Source: Dokdonia sp. Hel_I_53
GTDB lineage: Bacteria > Bacteroidota > Bacteroidia > Flavobacteriales > Flavobacteriaceae
Assembly: GCF_007827465.1 (NCBI RefSeq)
Contig: NZ_VISL01000001.1
Span: forward strand, 2,127,001-2,191,000
DNA: 64,000 bases
Reading direction: 5' to 3'
The notes beneath the pieces were generated by a model, which made no database searches, was not told the DNA's origin, and worked only from the letters and a program-made list of their open reading frames with translations. Shown one piece after another: positions 20,575-29,128 of the stretch. The position numbers and the translations under genes were made by a program. Every line of letters starts with the position of its first letter. The first letter of the stretch is position 1.

Positions 20575-20582
20575 CAAATTTA
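20575..20582 (-). promoter_or_regulatory. -7 promoter element for pheS
   Basis: Reads TAAATTTG on the minus strand, 29 bp upstream of the pheS ATG. No T-box or leader peptide was recognised. Confidence 0.5.
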
Positions 20583-20672
20583 TAGAAAAGTAATCACTAC
20601 ATCCCCGTAATAGCTCATAAATGTAATGCTATTTGAACTGTATAATATTTGGGATAGAACTAATTCTCAGGC

Positions 20673-21035
20673 TTATTGAATAAGCCCCTTTTCTAGAAAA
20701 TACTGGACAATTGCATCTTTCATTAAAATTTGTTGCTCACCAGCTTTAAGTGTAGGCAGTTGTTCAATTACCTTATAATGTGGCCATCCATCTGGATCAT
20801 CATAATCATATTGGTAATATCCAAAAGGTTCTAGCAAACGACAGATGGCAATGTGCATCAAGTTCATTTTTTCGTCCTTTTTAAATGTTTTATCAAGTTG
20901 TCCGAGTTCCTGAATTCCAACTAAATAGATAATACTATCCAGATCCATAGCTCCCGTATCACCATCTGTAAATCGTTCTGAAAGTTTCACAACTACTTGA
21001 TTGTACCTTTCTTTCAATTGCTCATCTCTCGCCAC
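20673..21035 (-). CDS. Conserved Bacteroidota protein of unknown function
   Basis: A 120-residue soluble, helical and acidic protein. Recognisable blocks are LDSIIYLVGIQELGQ, MNLMHIAICRLLEPFGYY and a WPHYKVIEQLP segment. I recall this protein beside pheS or cvpA in other Flavobacteriaceae, but not its role. It lies between pheS (same strand, 127 bp downstream) and the divergent cvpA-like gene. No catalytic motif is visible. Confidence 0.6.
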   Translation of the reverse strand: MARDEQLKERYNQVVVKLSERFTDGDTGAMDLDSIIYLVGIQELGQLDKTFKKDEKMNLMHIAICRLLEPFGYYQYDYDDPDGWPHYKVIEQLPTLKAGEQQILMKDAIVQYFLEKGLIQ

Positions 21036-21236
21036 AGTTATATCTCCTTTAAATTATATATTTCTCACAGAACCTATACGTTCACTCTTATAGGTGTTAT
21101 GTCGTTTTAAAAATGTTGTAAGCAAAGATACATCCTACTCTTAGAACACATTAAATTAAGGGTTAGCAAATATCCATTTGCGTATTAACCAATATTAATA
21201 CAATCGTTTTATCTATCAAAATCATATATTTATACG

Positions 21237-21788
21237 ATGAATACTATAGATATTATTTTTGGAATCATATTGATTCTTGGGGCTGTTCAAGGTCTTCGTA
21301 AAGGGCTGTTTGTTGAACTAGCCTCTCTTATTGGTTTGATTGCCGGAATTTATGGAGCCATACATTTCTCTTATTATGTCGGCGATTGGTTAGTAGAAAA
21401 AACCTCTTGGAGTGAGCAGGTCATTAAATTAACTGCATTTGCTATCACATTCATCATAATCGTACTTGCTGTTTCACTAGCCGGAAAACTACTTACGAAG
21501 GTAGCAAGCTTCGCTATGTTAGGTATTGTGAATAAAGTTGCAGGAGCAATTTTTTCTGTAATTAAATTTGCGTTCTTGCTTAGTGTTGTACTCATGTTTG
21601 TTGATGCGGCAGATAGACAAATAAGCATTATTGGAGAAGATAACAAAGAAGGGTCTATACTTTACCCAATTGTTCAGCCTATTGCACCAGCGATGTTACC
21701 ATCTATTCTTAAAAAGGCAAAAGATGAGAATATTTACAACCCAGATAAAGAAAAAGAGTCACCAGATAATGATGACTCTAAAATATAA
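21237..21788 (+). CDS. CvpA family membrane protein
   Basis: A 183-residue inner-membrane protein with four predicted helices (about 5-25, 28-50, 62-85, 100-123) and a short charged C-tail (EKESPDNDDSKI). The start NTIDIIFGIILILGAVQGLRKGLFVE is the usual CvpA/colicin V production signature, in which the RKG segment follows the first helix. The family is linked to colicin V export and envelope stress in enterobacteria; its role in Bacteroidota is unknown. It converges on the SulP gene with an iterated palindrome in the 30-bp gap. Confidence 0.85.
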   Translation: MNTIDIIFGIILILGAVQGLRKGLFVELASLIGLIAGIYGAIHFSYYVGDWLVEKTSWSEQVIKLTAFAITFIIIVLAVSLAGKLLTKVASFAMLGIVNKVAGAIFSVIKFAFLLSVVLMFVDAADRQISIIGEDNKEGSILYPIVQPIAPAMLPSILKKAKDENIYNPDKEKESPDNDDSKI

Positions 21789-21800
21789 ATTTTGGTATTC

Positions 21801-21814
21801 GCTTTCGCGAAAGC
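21801..21814. repeat. Iterated palindrome copy 9 (intergenic)
   Basis: Perfect core, extended to 20 bp by TTC and GAA flanks; 12 bp after the cvpA stop and 4 bp from the convergent SulP stop. Confidence 0.95.
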
Positions 21815-21818
21815 GAAC

Positions 21819-23696
21819 TTAAGCTACATCCTCTACTTTGTTTCTAAGGGAAGCAATGCATTCTTCAAAAGTTGCATACACTTCAGATTCCGGAATGAGA
21901 TTAGGGATAATACCAATACGGTCTAGCATATATTTTGGTTGTTCCTTTAATCCGACGATATGAAGGTCAACCCCAGCTTGCTTAAGTTGAAGCACGGTAT
22001 CTTCAATCGCATAAACACCAGATTGATCTATATAGGGCACCCTACCCATACGTAATATTACGTCTGTAGCTGTGGCTGGAATTTGTTTTGATAGTGCAGA
22101 GAACTCGCTTGTATACCCAAAGAATAATGGCCCGCTAAGGTGCTTAATAAATATCTCTTCTTTTAACCTTTCTGGAAAATTGCCTTCATCTTTCCATTTC
22201 TTATTTAAAGAATTGATGCTTCTCAAGTCTACCACTCGGGATTGTCGCGCAGTAAAATCACCCATCTTTTTCATAAACATGAGACAAGCTAATATAAGCC
22301 CTATTCCTACAGCAGCAACAAGGTCCCAAACCACAGCAAGAATCATTACGGTAAACATAATAATAACTTCAGAGCTAAGTTTTATAGGTCCTTTACGAAT
22401 ATCTTTTGGAAGGTTAGGGATTGCCTTAAGTCCTTTGTAATCCATCACTCCAAAACCTACAGTTATGAGTATACCCGCTAGTACAGCAGCAGGAATTTGT
22501 GAAGCAATGGGGCCTAAGGCTAGAAGCACAACTAATAATAAAACTGCGGCAATCATTCCAGAGAGTTTTGTTTTCCCTCCTGAGTTTATATTTACAACCG
22601 TACGAATTGTTGCACCGGCTCCTGGTAAACCTCCAAAAATAGAAGCTATTGAGTTGCCTATACCTTGGCCTATCAATTCTTTATTTGGTTTATGATTAGT
22701 CTTTGTCATGTTATCTGCAATCACAGAGGTGAGTAGAGAATCAATGGCTCCTAAGAAGGAGAGCGATAGAGCTGTGAGAATATAAGGAGATATTAAATCA
22801 AAATTAAAATCTGTTATAATGCCCAGATTTAATTCTGGAAACCCACTTGGGATTTCTTGAATAGCACGATATTCAAATGGAGCAAAATAGGCTATTAGTG
22901 AAACTACTAAGAGTGCAACAAGTGTACTTGGGACTGCCGTAGTAATGTGTTTAAAACCATAAATGATAAGTATAGTTGCTAGTGCCAGCGCAAGCTCAAT
23001 CCAATCTATATTATTTAATGCTCTGCCTATCACTTTAAATGTTCCCACTACACCAGATGAGGCCGCCTTTGCAAGTACAACAGCTTCTGTGTTAACATCT
23101 TCAACCTTCGTTAATTTTGCTTGCTTAATGGTTTCTTCAAAATCCTCAAGCACTAGCAATCCTTCTCCAGCTTCTTCTTCTAAAATTTTTTCTAAAAGTA
23201 TTTCTTGTGCTTCGGGTACGAAGCTTTGAACATATTCTGTATCATCGTTTGGATAATAGCCAACTGCTGGAAGAATTTGTGTGACTAATATCATGATTCC
23301 TATGGCAGTCATAAAACCGGAAATAACGGGGTAAGGGATATATTTTATATACTTTCCTATTCCTGCTACTCCTAGGATTATTTGAAAAATACCTGCCAGC
23401 AAGAACACAGTTAGTATAGCGGGTAAGGCTTTTTCTACATCACCGTCATTTGCAGCTATAATACCAGCAATTACCACCATACTTACAGCAGTCATAGGTG
23501 CAGTAGGACCAGAAATTTGAGTGTCAGTACCGCCAAAAAGTGCTGCAAAAAAGCCTATAAAAATAGCTCCGTATAGACCAGCGCTAGGCCCAAGACCAGA
23601 TGACACCCCAAAGGCTAATGCTAGAGGAAGGGCTACAATTCCAGCAGTAATTCCGCCAAATACATCACCTTTTAAGTGCTTAAAGAAATTTTTCAT
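21819..23696 (-). CDS. SulP family anion transporter with STAS domain (likely bicarbonate)
   Basis: A 625-residue SLC26/SulP permease, likely Na+-dependent bicarbonate or sulfate uptake at the inner membrane. It starts FKHLKGDVFGGITAGIVALP and has the family block GLYGAIFIGFFAALFGGTDT, 10-14 membrane helices and a C-terminal STAS domain (about 530-620, with RMGRVPYIDQSGVYAIED). An unusually long hydrophilic insert (about 130-225, rich in Glu and Lys) separates two helices. It is the last gene of a run SulP - carbonic anhydrase - SulP, which favours bicarbonate as substrate. The gene after it is convergent. Confidence 0.88.
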   Translation of the reverse strand: MKNFFKHLKGDVFGGITAGIVALPLALAFGVSSGLGPSAGLYGAIFIGFFAALFGGTDTQISGPTAPMTAVSMVVIAGIIAANDGDVEKALPAILTVFLLAGIFQIILGVAGIGKYIKYIPYPVISGFMTAIGIMILVTQILPAVGYYPNDDTEYVQSFVPEAQEILLEKILEEEAGEGLLVLEDFEETIKQAKLTKVEDVNTEAVVLAKAASSGVVGTFKVIGRALNNIDWIELALALATILIIYGFKHITTAVPSTLVALLVVSLIAYFAPFEYRAIQEIPSGFPELNLGIITDFNFDLISPYILTALSLSFLGAIDSLLTSVIADNMTKTNHKPNKELIGQGIGNSIASIFGGLPGAGATIRTVVNINSGGKTKLSGMIAAVLLLVVLLALGPIASQIPAAVLAGILITVGFGVMDYKGLKAIPNLPKDIRKGPIKLSSEVIIMFTVMILAVVWDLVAAVGIGLILACLMFMKKMGDFTARQSRVVDLRSINSLNKKWKDEGNFPERLKEEIFIKHLSGPLFFGYTSEFSALSKQIPATATDVILRMGRVPYIDQSGVYAIEDTVLQLKQAGVDLHIVGLKEQPKYMLDRIGIIPNLIPESEVYATFEECIASLRNKVEDVA

Positions 23697-23741
23697 AAGA
23701 AGAATGATTGGTAAATGTTCAATTTACTTTTTTTAAGAAAA

Positions 23742-23775
23742 TAAGGGCGACCTCTTAACGAAATCACCCTTTTTT
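23742..23775. terminator. Weak hairpin between carbonic anhydrase and SulP genes
   Basis: AAGGGCGA pairs with TCACCCTT (one mismatch), with a T-run on the plus-strand side. On the transcribed minus strand only ATTTTCTT follows, so at most it would attenuate read-through. Confidence 0.4.
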
Positions 23776-23816
23776 TTAACAAAATCTCTTACTTAAGAGA
23801 ATTATACGCTTATCAA

Positions 23817-24443
23817 TTATAGGAAGTCAACCGCACCATTTGAAATGTCATATACGGCACCTACAATTTTGATATCACCATTTTGTTCCATCTCTTTTAG
23901 AAGCGGACTATCATCACGCATTTTATCAATTGTTAAATGCACATTCTTTGTCACCACATCATTAACAAATGTTTTATTTGCGCTTGTTCTGTTTTCAGAT
24001 TCTTTAGGCTCACTCACCGCATGAACAGCAGGTCTTATTTTTGATAGTAGAGCAGTGATGTTACCAAGTTTTACATCATCGCAAGCACCTTTTACGGCTC
24101 CACACATGGTATGGCCTAATACTACTACGAGTTTTGAGCCTGCAACTTTACAACCATATTCAATACTTCCTAATACATCTTCATTAACGATATTTCCAGC
24201 AACTCTTGCGCTAAAAATATCTCCAATACCTTGATCAAAAACAATTTCTGCAGGCACACGAGAGTCGATACAGCTTAAAACAACAGTATGCGGCCATTGA
24301 CCACCTGTTGTGTCTTTAATTTGGTTAAGTAGATCTCTATCTGCAGCTTTTGCTGATACAAATCTTTTATTACCTTCTTTCAATAAATTTAATGCATCCA
24401 TGGGTGTGGTTGCATCTTGTGATTCTTTATTAAATGTTTTCAT
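23817..24443 (-). CDS. Beta-class carbonic anhydrase
   Basis: Interconverts CO2 and bicarbonate. I start at the ATG at 24443 (208 residues); a TTG at 24470 would add nine residues but seems less likely. Zinc ligands and the Asp-Arg pair are visible: C58, D60 and R62 in SCIDSR, H111 and C114 in GHTMCGAV. There is no obvious signal peptide, so it is probably cytoplasmic. It lies between two SulP transporters on the same strand (44 bp from the upstream one, 120 bp from the downstream one). This is the arrangement expected of bicarbonate uptake feeding anaplerotic carboxylation, noted in proteorhodopsin-bearing Flavobacteria. Confidence 0.94.
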   Translation of the reverse strand: MKTFNKESQDATTPMDALNLLKEGNKRFVSAKAADRDLLNQIKDTTGGQWPHTVVLSCIDSRVPAEIVFDQGIGDIFSARVAGNIVNEDVLGSIEYGCKVAGSKLVVVLGHTMCGAVKGACDDVKLGNITALLSKIRPAVHAVSEPKESENRTSANKTFVNDVVTKNVHLTIDKMRDDSPLLKEMEQNGDIKIVGAVYDISNGAVDFL

Positions 24444-24487
24444 AATTATATTTTTAAGTAGCTCAATCAATTTACGATTGAGTCAGT

Positions 24488-26077
24488 TTAATTTTTTATT
24501 TTTTTAGACTTTTTAGGTCTTAGCTTAAAAAACTCTATATAACTTTCAGGGTTTTCTATGACACCTCTCTCAGATATAAGCTTGATATCAATGTTTCGCT
24601 GTTTTGCTTTGAAAGCAAAATCATCTAATATCTCAATGATATCATTATCTAGATATCTCGTTTTTCTAACATCCAGTTCAAGGTATGAATTTTCTGGAAG
24701 CGCATCGAGTTCTTTTAAAATGGCCCCTTTGTTGAAGAAAGTAACCTCTTCTGCAAGTGTCATTTTCATTTTACCGTCTGTAGGATCTTCATTTTCTTTG
24801 TGTAGGAAATGAGAGTTTTTATAACTACGGAATAGCACAATGACAATTCCTACTCCCAGTCCCAAAGCAAGTCCAATAAGTAAGTCTGTAAACACAATTC
24901 CTACTACCGTAACAATAAACGGCAAAAACTGTTGCCACCCTGCATCCCACATCGCCTTAAAAGTAGAAGGTTTTGCAAGTTTATAACCAACAATAAATAG
25001 TACTGCAGCAAGAACTGATAATGGAATCTTTTGTAGCAAAAACGGAATTGCAGCCACAGAAAGTATAAGTAAAAAGCCATGAAGTACTGCTGCTGCTTTT
25101 GTTTTACCGCCAGACTGAATATTTGCAGATGACCTTACGATAACCTGTGTTATAGGTAAACCTCCAATAAATCCAGAAACTATATTTCCAGTTCCTTGAG
25201 CAAGTAGCTCACGATTAGTTGGAGTTACTCTTTTTTCTGGATCGAGCTTGTCTGTAGCCTCTACACACAAAAGTGTTTCTAAACTTGCTACTAGTGCAAT
25301 TGTAAAAGCTGTAATAAGTACAGGAGGTGTAAATGCCTGACTAAAATCTGGAGTTACAAATTGGGTTAATAGACCTGTTGTATCTCTATCCTCGCTAAGA
25401 GACACTAGGTGCTCTGTTGATATTCCAAATTCTGTTCCCTTTGTAACAATGTAGTATACAATTCCTACAACGACAGCAACTAATGGACCTTGTACAAGCT
25501 CAAAGAATCTTCCTTTTTTTGATAAAACACTACTCCAAAGTATTAATATAGCAAGTGATATCAACCCAATTATTGTGGGTCCAATACTCGGATCCCCGAT
25601 GGCATTCAAGATTTCTGAAAATGTATTCTCACCATCTACTTGAAAAAAGGCAAAATCCCCTTCTGGATCATCATCATCCCCTAAAAAGTGAGGAATTTGT
25701 TTTAGAATAATTATTATTCCTATTCCTGTAAGCATACCACGGATTACAGAACTCGGGAAGTAATACCCAATAATCCCTAATCGTGCCACACCAAATAAAA
25801 CCTGAATAATCCCACCTATAACTACAGCAGATAAGAAAATTTTGAAGCCTAATTGATCGATGGCAACTAGAACTATTGCAGCAAGTCCAGCAGCTGGACC
25901 ACTTACTCCTACCGAAGAACCACTAAGTAAGCCCACGATTATACCTCCTACTATACCCGCAATGAGGCCAGAAAAAAGAGGTGCGCCACTGGCTAATGCA
26001 ATTCCTAAACATAAGGGTAAAGCGACGAAAAATACGACAACCGATGCCGGAAGGTCGTTTTTTAAATATTTAAACAT
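24488..26077 (-). CDS. SulP family anion transporter (BicA-like)
   Basis: A 529-residue inner-membrane permease, first gene of the SulP - carbonic anhydrase - SulP set. It begins MFKYLKNDLPASVVVFFVAL with PLCLGIALASGAPLFSGLIA, the SulP signature, and has about 11-12 membrane helices. A short acidic loop (GDDDDPEGDF, about 130-140) lies between helices, and a C-terminal STAS-like region (about 435-515) ends in a Lys-rich tail. It is shorter and clearly different from the partner at 21819, so the two are not a recent duplication. The substrate is inferred from context. Confidence 0.88.
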   Translation of the reverse strand: MFKYLKNDLPASVVVFFVALPLCLGIALASGAPLFSGLIAGIVGGIIVGLLSGSSVGVSGPAAGLAAIVLVAIDQLGFKIFLSAVVIGGIIQVLFGVARLGIIGYYFPSSVIRGMLTGIGIIIILKQIPHFLGDDDDPEGDFAFFQVDGENTFSEILNAIGDPSIGPTIIGLISLAILILWSSVLSKKGRFFELVQGPLVAVVVGIVYYIVTKGTEFGISTEHLVSLSEDRDTTGLLTQFVTPDFSQAFTPPVLITAFTIALVASLETLLCVEATDKLDPEKRVTPTNRELLAQGTGNIVSGFIGGLPITQVIVRSSANIQSGGKTKAAAVLHGFLLILSVAAIPFLLQKIPLSVLAAVLFIVGYKLAKPSTFKAMWDAGWQQFLPFIVTVVGIVFTDLLIGLALGLGVGIVIVLFRSYKNSHFLHKENEDPTDGKMKMTLAEEVTFFNKGAILKELDALPENSYLELDVRKTRYLDNDIIEILDDFAFKAKQRNIDIKLISERGVIENPESYIEFFKLRPKKSKKIKN

Positions 26078-26168
26078 AATTTATTGAATTAAAACTCACA
26101 TCATTTTGTGAGTAGTTGTGATACCTATAAAAGTGTTGCCTTTAGGTTAAGGCAATGAAACTAGTTAA

Positions 26169-26468
26169 TTAAGTAAAATGCTTTGGAGGTGGTGATTTTA
26201 CAACCAGTGAATAAGAATAAACTTTTTCTTGATAAAAGAAATTTGAAGAATTCTCTTTAACTATTTTATTAAAAGAAGAATTCGTGTTTTTTTCAAAAAA
26301 TTTCTCAACCTCTTCAATTTCTTTCTTTGAATCCTTCTTAGATTCCTCATCAAAATCTTGAACATGCTCAATGTCAGTGCCATTATCACAAAGGGAAAGG
26401 TATGACGGGCCCAAGATGGATGCTGTCATAAATAAAAGGAAAGAAATAAGAGATAAAGTCTTTATCAT
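26169..26468 (-). CDS. Small exported hypothetical protein
   Basis: A 99-residue protein with an N-terminal hydrophobic helix (TLSLISFLLFMTASILGPSY), then a strongly charged region (EESKKDSKKEIEEVEKFFEK, likely helical) and a C-terminal VVKSPPPKHF segment. Function is unknown. It lies 91 bp upstream of the BicA-like gene on the same strand and 56 bp after batE. Coding is supported by the intact signal-like N-terminus and bias; no homolog is recognised. Confidence 0.5.
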   Translation of the reverse strand: MIKTLSLISFLLFMTASILGPSYLSLCDNGTDIEHVQDFDEESKKDSKKEIEEVEKFFEKNTNSSFNKIVKENSSNFFYQEKVYSYSLVVKSPPPKHFT

Positions 26469-26524
26469 TAATTTATGGTACTACAGTAAAGGTAAACAAT
26501 ACTTAAAGAGAGTCATAAATTTAC

Positions 26525-27304
26525 TTATAGTTTTTTGACATCGGCCGCTTGTATCCAGCCAGTTTTACCATCTGCGATCCGTATCTGATTCCAATTTTTT
26601 ACGGTGTCAAGAATCATAACTTTTGTACCCTCATGCAGCGTAAAAGCATCTGTACTCCTAAGGTTGGGCTCACTCTTAACTTGAGATTCTATGGCAAAAA
26701 CAATTGCTGGGTTATCTTTTTCTGCTTTCGCGAAAGCGTTATACGCAAACATTAAACTTATACCAGCGATTATTAAAGATACAGTGAAGCTCAGAAATAA
26801 AATCCGTTTTGTAGCGCTTTGTGAGACAAAATAATAACTTACAAATAGAACTACAAAAAGAAATACAAAGAACACAGTGGTATACGCCCAACCATCGATA
26901 GTTAAGAAATTTAGAATTGAACTATGCCATTTTTTAAAGATACTCTCTGGAAGTGGCGTAATGCCATCTATTTTCATCTTTTGAGCAAATTGTGCATTGT
27001 TGTTTATCTCATTATCTGTTGGATCCAGTAGTTTTGCTTTTTCATAATAATAAATGCTAGGAGCCACATTATTCAGTTTGTAATGAGCATTTGCTAAGTT
27101 GTAATATAAACCTGCACTCTCTAGATCGCTATCTAAAATTTTACGATAGGTATCTATAGCTTCCTGATATCTTCCCTCTGCATAATGTGCATTTCCCATT
27201 TCAAAAATTTGAGAGGGAGCTTGAGCATATAGAGATGCTGTAGATACAAGAATGAGTATCGTGATGATCTGTTGTATACTGCTTTTTTCCTTAAATGCTT
27301 TCAT
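26525..27304 (-). CDS. batE: BatE: TPR and SH3 protein of the aerotolerance operon
   Basis: A 259-residue envelope protein, last of the Bat operon. It has a signal segment (about 10-27), two to three TPR units (IFEMGNAHYAEGRYQEAIDT; LYYNLANAHYKLNNVAPS), two membrane helices (about 135-160 and 167-188) and a C-terminal bacterial SH3 domain (about 205-259, ending GKTGWIQAADVKKL). The iterated palindrome encodes AFAKA at residues 190-194, right after the second helix. Bat proteins are thought to form an inner-membrane complex affecting oxidative-stress tolerance and motility; the mechanism is not settled. Confidence 0.88.
   Translation of the reverse strand: MKAFKEKSSIQQIITILILVSTASLYAQAPSQIFEMGNAHYAEGRYQEAIDTYRKILDSDLESAGLYYNLANAHYKLNNVAPSIYYYEKAKLLDPTDNEINNNAQFAQKMKIDGITPLPESIFKKWHSSILNFLTIDGWAYTTVFFVFLFVVLFVSYYFVSQSATKRILFLSFTVSLIIAGISLMFAYNAFAKAEKDNPAIVFAIESQVKSEPNLRSTDAFTLHEGTKVMILDTVKNWNQIRIADGKTGWIQAADVKKL
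26724..26737. repeat. Iterated palindrome copy 10 (coding)
   Basis: Perfect core, AFAKA frame, residues 190-194 of BatE, immediately after a membrane helix. Confidence 0.95.
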
Positions 27305-27327
27305 TTGTACTATGGCTATACAGTAGT

Positions 27328-29094
27328 TTAAAGTTGTTTGTCTAATTGAGAGATTACTCTAACCGCCTTGTCATAATCTTGTTGCATGGCTGTATTGCTT
27401 GATGGGGTATATCTTGCAAACTCACAGCTCTCTAACAAACTTATAAATTCAATGCTAGTAGCATCATCTACATCTTTTTCCTTTAACAAGCGTGAGATAC
27501 GATCTTTTGACATCTCGCTAGTAGTAATAGTAAGTTTTGCTTTTAGATAGTTGTGAAGTGCTCGCTCCATAGCGATATAAAACTCTTTTTGATTCCCTAA
27601 GTTTTTCCTTGCAGTACTTAAGTATTTACGGGCAAGCTTATCTGCCTTACGAATACGATTACCAGAGACATCATTTACATAAGCTTCTCGTTTTTTACGC
27701 ACCAGCATAGCTAGTGGTATCATTAAAAAAGGAGTAATAGCAAGCGACCAAAACAGTGTTGATTTAAAAAATCTTTCTTTTGTGATGGCCTTTAAGTTAG
27801 TATCGTTTTTAATATATTGAAATTGAGTATTAGAAGATACGACCGCTTGTTTCTGTACGTCTCCATTTTGAGAAACAGTTCCCACCGCTGCAGTAGGGCC
27901 ATTTTTAACTTCAATTACTAAACCTTTAGACGTCTGCCTCTCATACTTTTCTGTAGCAGGATTAAAATATGAAAAGGAGAGCGGTGGTATTGGGTAGGAA
28001 CCTTTAAATTGAGGAACAATCGTAAAGACCTGTTTTTTAACGCCACTCATACCTGCTAGGTTTGTACGTATTTTATCATCATTTTGTGGTTCGTATACCT
28101 CAAGAGAGCTAGGTAAATTAGGCGCTGGAAGTTCAAATAATTTCAAATTACCACGCCCTTGTACTTCTACAGTCAATTCTAAAGCCTCACCAGCGTCCAA
28201 CTCATTTTTATCAATTCTCACCGCAAAATCAAAATCACCTACCGCACCCGTAAAATCATCTGGTTTTCCTGGTTGAGGAAGTGGTCTAACATTGATGATT
28301 CTTTTCTGTGCTTTTACAGCAATATTTGTGCTTTTTGTAAGAGTACGTCCAAAGATATCTCGCCTATTTGTAGGAACGCTTACTGCAACGTTAAGACCTA
28401 AGGGTTCAATCTCAAGTTTACCTGTTTTTTGAGGATACAACACTGTACGACGTAAAATAACATAGCGGTAGGGTTCACCTTGATATTCTCCCTCGTATAC
28501 CTTAAATTGTTTCTCATCAATATTCTGACTCCAGAAATCTGCAAATTTTGGAGATTCTGTCTCTCGCCAGGTACTTACACTTGTTCTCTCTGCAACATAT
28601 AATTTATAAACGACTGTAAAGGCTTCATTTACGAAGGGACTAGCTTTAGAAATCTCTGCAACTAAGTGTATATTTTCTTTTGCAATAAATGAGACATCAT
28701 TAGGGTCTGTAGGCTTTTCTACAGCACCAGTAACAGTGATATCTATAGGTTGTGATTTGTAGATTTCACCATTTACCGTAATTTGAGCAGGACCAATTCT
28801 AATTGTTCCTTGAGCATTAGGACTGAGAAAGTAAGAAAATGATTTTGAAAAGCTACTTTTTCCATTTACCCATTGTCTACTTGTAGTCTGACTAGGGCCA
28901 CCTACCACTGTAAAGCCTTGAAAACTAGGTGGGGTAAAGTTGTCACCGTCTTGATTCATTGAAAATTCAACTCTAAGACGTTCATTTAATCCTAATTTTT
29001 TCAAATTAGTTTTTGCTGTAAATTCAACATCTTGAGAAAAGAGTGTAGATACAGTTAGTAATAATATAGACAGTATTAAAAATACTTTTTTCAT
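27328..29094 (-). CDS. batD: BatD: oxygen-tolerance family protein
   Basis: A 588-residue membrane-anchored protein with signal peptide MKKVFLILSILLLTVSTLFS, two to three Ig-like beta domains (NLKKLGLNERLRVEFSMNQD; then a DAGEALELTVEVQGRGNLKL block), one membrane helix (about 447-467) and a helical cytoplasmic tail with RKYLSTARKNLGNQ and DRISRLLKEKDVDD. This matches the BatD/DUF4381-like architecture. It is the seventh gene of the operon, 34 bp after batC and 23 bp before batE. Confidence 0.9.
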   Translation of the reverse strand: MKKVFLILSILLLTVSTLFSQDVEFTAKTNLKKLGLNERLRVEFSMNQDGDNFTPPSFQGFTVVGGPSQTTSRQWVNGKSSFSKSFSYFLSPNAQGTIRIGPAQITVNGEIYKSQPIDITVTGAVEKPTDPNDVSFIAKENIHLVAEISKASPFVNEAFTVVYKLYVAERTSVSTWRETESPKFADFWSQNIDEKQFKVYEGEYQGEPYRYVILRRTVLYPQKTGKLEIEPLGLNVAVSVPTNRRDIFGRTLTKSTNIAVKAQKRIINVRPLPQPGKPDDFTGAVGDFDFAVRIDKNELDAGEALELTVEVQGRGNLKLFELPAPNLPSSLEVYEPQNDDKIRTNLAGMSGVKKQVFTIVPQFKGSYPIPPLSFSYFNPATEKYERQTSKGLVIEVKNGPTAAVGTVSQNGDVQKQAVVSSNTQFQYIKNDTNLKAITKERFFKSTLFWSLAITPFLMIPLAMLVRKKREAYVNDVSGNRIRKADKLARKYLSTARKNLGNQKEFYIAMERALHNYLKAKLTITTSEMSKDRISRLLKEKDVDDATSIEFISLLESCEFARYTPSSNTAMQQDYDKAVRVISQLDKQL

Positions 29095-29128
29095 CTCTTA
29101 AAATTAGTGGTCTTAATAGACAAGTGAG

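Noticed and set aside
22072..23229. Plus-strand open frames opposite the SulP gene.
   Set aside because: They run antisense to a clear membrane-protein gene with Ser/Pro/Ala-rich, domain-free translations typical of antisense shadows.
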